From Setophaga petechia (taxonomy: Eukaryota > Chordata > Aves > Passeriformes > Parulidae), in NCBI GenBank assembly GCA_024362935.1, contig JANCRA010000178.1, positions 372,001-436,000 of the forward strand: DNA of 64,000 nt, read 5' to 3'. This document shows positions 62,801-64,000 of this stretch, in pieces. The position numbers and the translations under genes were made by a program. A model generated the notes under the pieces. That model saw nothing but the letters and a program-made list of their open reading frames with translations, did no database searches and was not told where the DNA came from. The stretch's first letter is position 1; each line of letters opens with the position of its first letter.

Positions 62801-64000
62801 CGCTGCAGCTGCCCCAGTGCTTCGGGACGGGCCTTTGGCCTCTGGGCCCTGCGGCAGCAGGGTGGCCTTTCACAAACTTGTGTTCCACACAGGCGGAAAA
62901 AATGTGGAGCCTGAGTGAAAGTCTTGTGGAGCTCCTGCAAGAGGATGATAGTGACATGATCAGGATGACCATTCTTCTATTCAGATACTTGCTCCTGGAT
63001 ACTGGTGCCCCAATACCCACACCCATCGCCCTGCAGCTGGCTGAGGCGCTCCTGCCACTCTTTGACCATGTAAGGCTCTGTGCCCACAGCCACGGCCACT
63101 GGCTGCTGCCCGGAAACTTGGTGCCCTGTGGAGGTGCAGGCCTGTGCCCTGTGGGGTCTGAAGCAGCTGATGCTGAGGTCTTTTGCCCTTCCTTTCATAC
63201 AGGATGATAGCCAGGTGCAGCTGAGCTCCATGTGTGTCTTTCAAGAGATGCTGGACTTATTAACAGAAGATGGAAGAAAGGCCCTGAAGTCCCACGTGCG
63301 CCAGAGCCTGGTACCACTCTACTTGCACTGCCATGATGAGAATCAGATTGTTGCTGAGGTGAGGACTTGTGGCTGGCTGCTGCCCCCTGGGAGGGTGCTG
63401 GGCTGCCTCCTGCCCTGGCACCTTGCAGGCTGCAGCCTCCTCCAGGCTGTGGCACTGGGATGCTCCTGTGCCCTGGACTGTGGGGCCATCTGTGCCTCTC
63501 TGCTGCTCTCCAGGCCTCCCGGGAAACGCTGCATTCTGCAGCCAGATTCCTAAGGAGGAGGGATCTCGAAAAAATGCTTCCGGTGGATCCGACATGGAAG
63601 TTTGCCGAGAGCCTGGTAAGGACTGCCAAGAATCCTCAGCCTGGAGAAAGTCCCTGAGGGCGGTGCTCAGTGTGCGGGGCTGGCAGCTGTGCCCCTGCCC
63701 GCTGCTGCAGCCAGAGGCCGCGCGGGCTCTTCTCCAGGCTCCCGCGGGCCCGAGCCGGGTGCCCATGGAGCCCCGGCAAGGCGGGGTTGCGGGCGGGCAC
63801 CGCGGCTCCCCGGGCAGCAGCCGGCCCTCTGCCCCCTGCCCTCGGGAGCCCTTGGCCAGCGGCTGCTGGCCGCGCCTCAGGGCTGTGCGGCCAGGGGAGG
63901 CCGGGGCTGGGCGCAGGCAGCGCCCGGCCCAGGGGCGGAGCCGCTGAACCCTTCCCTCCGTCCGCTCTCCCCAGCTGGCAGAGGACAGGAGCAGAGCGGC
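59824..64000 (+). CDS. MROH: Copy 8: MROH-like protein, exons 1-13 (3' end cut by window)
   Basis: Exons: 59824-59950, 60208-60272, 60382-60531, 60717-60865, 61174-61321, 61567-61754, 61844-61981, 62262-62376, 62547-62684, 62893-63069, 63203-63358, 63514-63615 and the first 26 nt of exon 13 (63975-64000). Everything visible is open and identical in protein to copy 1, including alanine at 559. Intron 12 nevertheless has the GGCAAGG haplotype, which elsewhere always accompanies V559. Intron 8 has the G allele (62502) shared only with copy 1. Intron 1 has a private C-to-T at 60137. Exons 13 (rest), 14 and 15 lie beyond the edge. Confidence 0.85.

Larger units (their letters stand above)
1..64000 (+). 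repeat. Tandem array of 8.2-kb gene-bearing units (7.8 units)
   Basis: The window is a head-to-tail direct repeat with a period of 8,176 bp. Units, phased to position 1, are 1-8176, 8177-16352, 16353-24528, 24529-32704, 32705-40878 (8,174 bp), 40879-49052 (8,174 bp), 49053-57228 and 57229-64000 (cut). Units 5 and 6 share a 2-bp deletion near 33490 and 41664. Every unit contains one whole gene plus its flanks, so this is gene amplification and not a satellite. Identity is very high in exons, introns and intergenic DNA; even the pentanucleotide runs in introns 1 and 13 keep the same length. The array continues past both ends, so total copy number is unknown. Assembly artefact is possible, but the units carry distinct combinations of substitutions. 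Confidence 0.97.

Noticed and set aside
1..64000. CRISPR array, integron or phage-type repeat system
   Set aside because: The repeats are 8.2 kb, contain spliced eukaryotic genes and have no short repeat-spacer pattern or prokaryotic gene signals.
1..64000. rRNA-like or classical satellite DNA explanation of the tandem repeat
   Set aside because: No rRNA or tRNA sequence is recognisable, and each unit encodes an intact spliced protein gene.

Overview
The window is vertebrate nuclear DNA and almost certainly avian, most likely a songbird. It shows short GT-AG introns in a GC-rich gene, CpG-rich introns 12 and 13, retroviral LTR-like fragments of a kind I associate with passerine genomes, and a protein that reads like the maestro heat-like repeat (MROH) proteins that are numerous in passerine annotations. 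There is no sign of bacterial or phage gene organisation. The species call is an inference from remembered sequence character and was not searched.

The whole 64 kb is one head-to-tail tandem array. A unit of 8,176 bp (8,174 bp in units 5 and 6) repeats 7.8 times: 1-8176, 8177-16352, 16353-24528, 24529-32704, 32705-40878, 40879-49052, 49053-57228 and 57229-64000. The array runs off both window edges. By eye I found fewer than 30 variable sites per 8.2 kb alignment column set, so units are well over 99% identical in exons, introns and intergenic DNA alike.

Each unit carries one plus-strand gene of 15 coding exons (670 codons plus stop; 5,837 bp from ATG to TAA). I assembled it from splice sites and reading phase. 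All 14 introns are GT-AG, all phases join, and no full copy has a frameshift or premature stop. The product is an MROH-family HEAT-repeat protein with an acidic N-terminus. Seven copies are complete (ATG at 2596, 10772, 18948, 27124, 35298, 43472 and 51648). The left edge holds only the last exon of a further copy and the right edge cuts the eighth gene inside exon 13. Three amino-acid differences were seen among copies: T207M and S328A in copy 4, and A559V in copies 2, 3 and 7.

About 2.34 kb separates each stop from the next ATG. In order it holds a T-rich 3' UTR, a GC-rich stretch, an LTR-like segment, a TATA/CRE-like promoter candidate, a second LTR-like fragment, and a degenerate 64-bp minisatellite just before the ATG. 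The TATA box is intact (TATAAAAG) only upstream of copies 4, 7 and 8 and is TCTAAAAG in the others. Intron 14 contains an AT-rich, insertion-like block of about 0.8 kb. Variant sites are shuffled between copies in combinations that fail the four-gamete test, which points to gene conversion or unequal crossing over homogenising the array.
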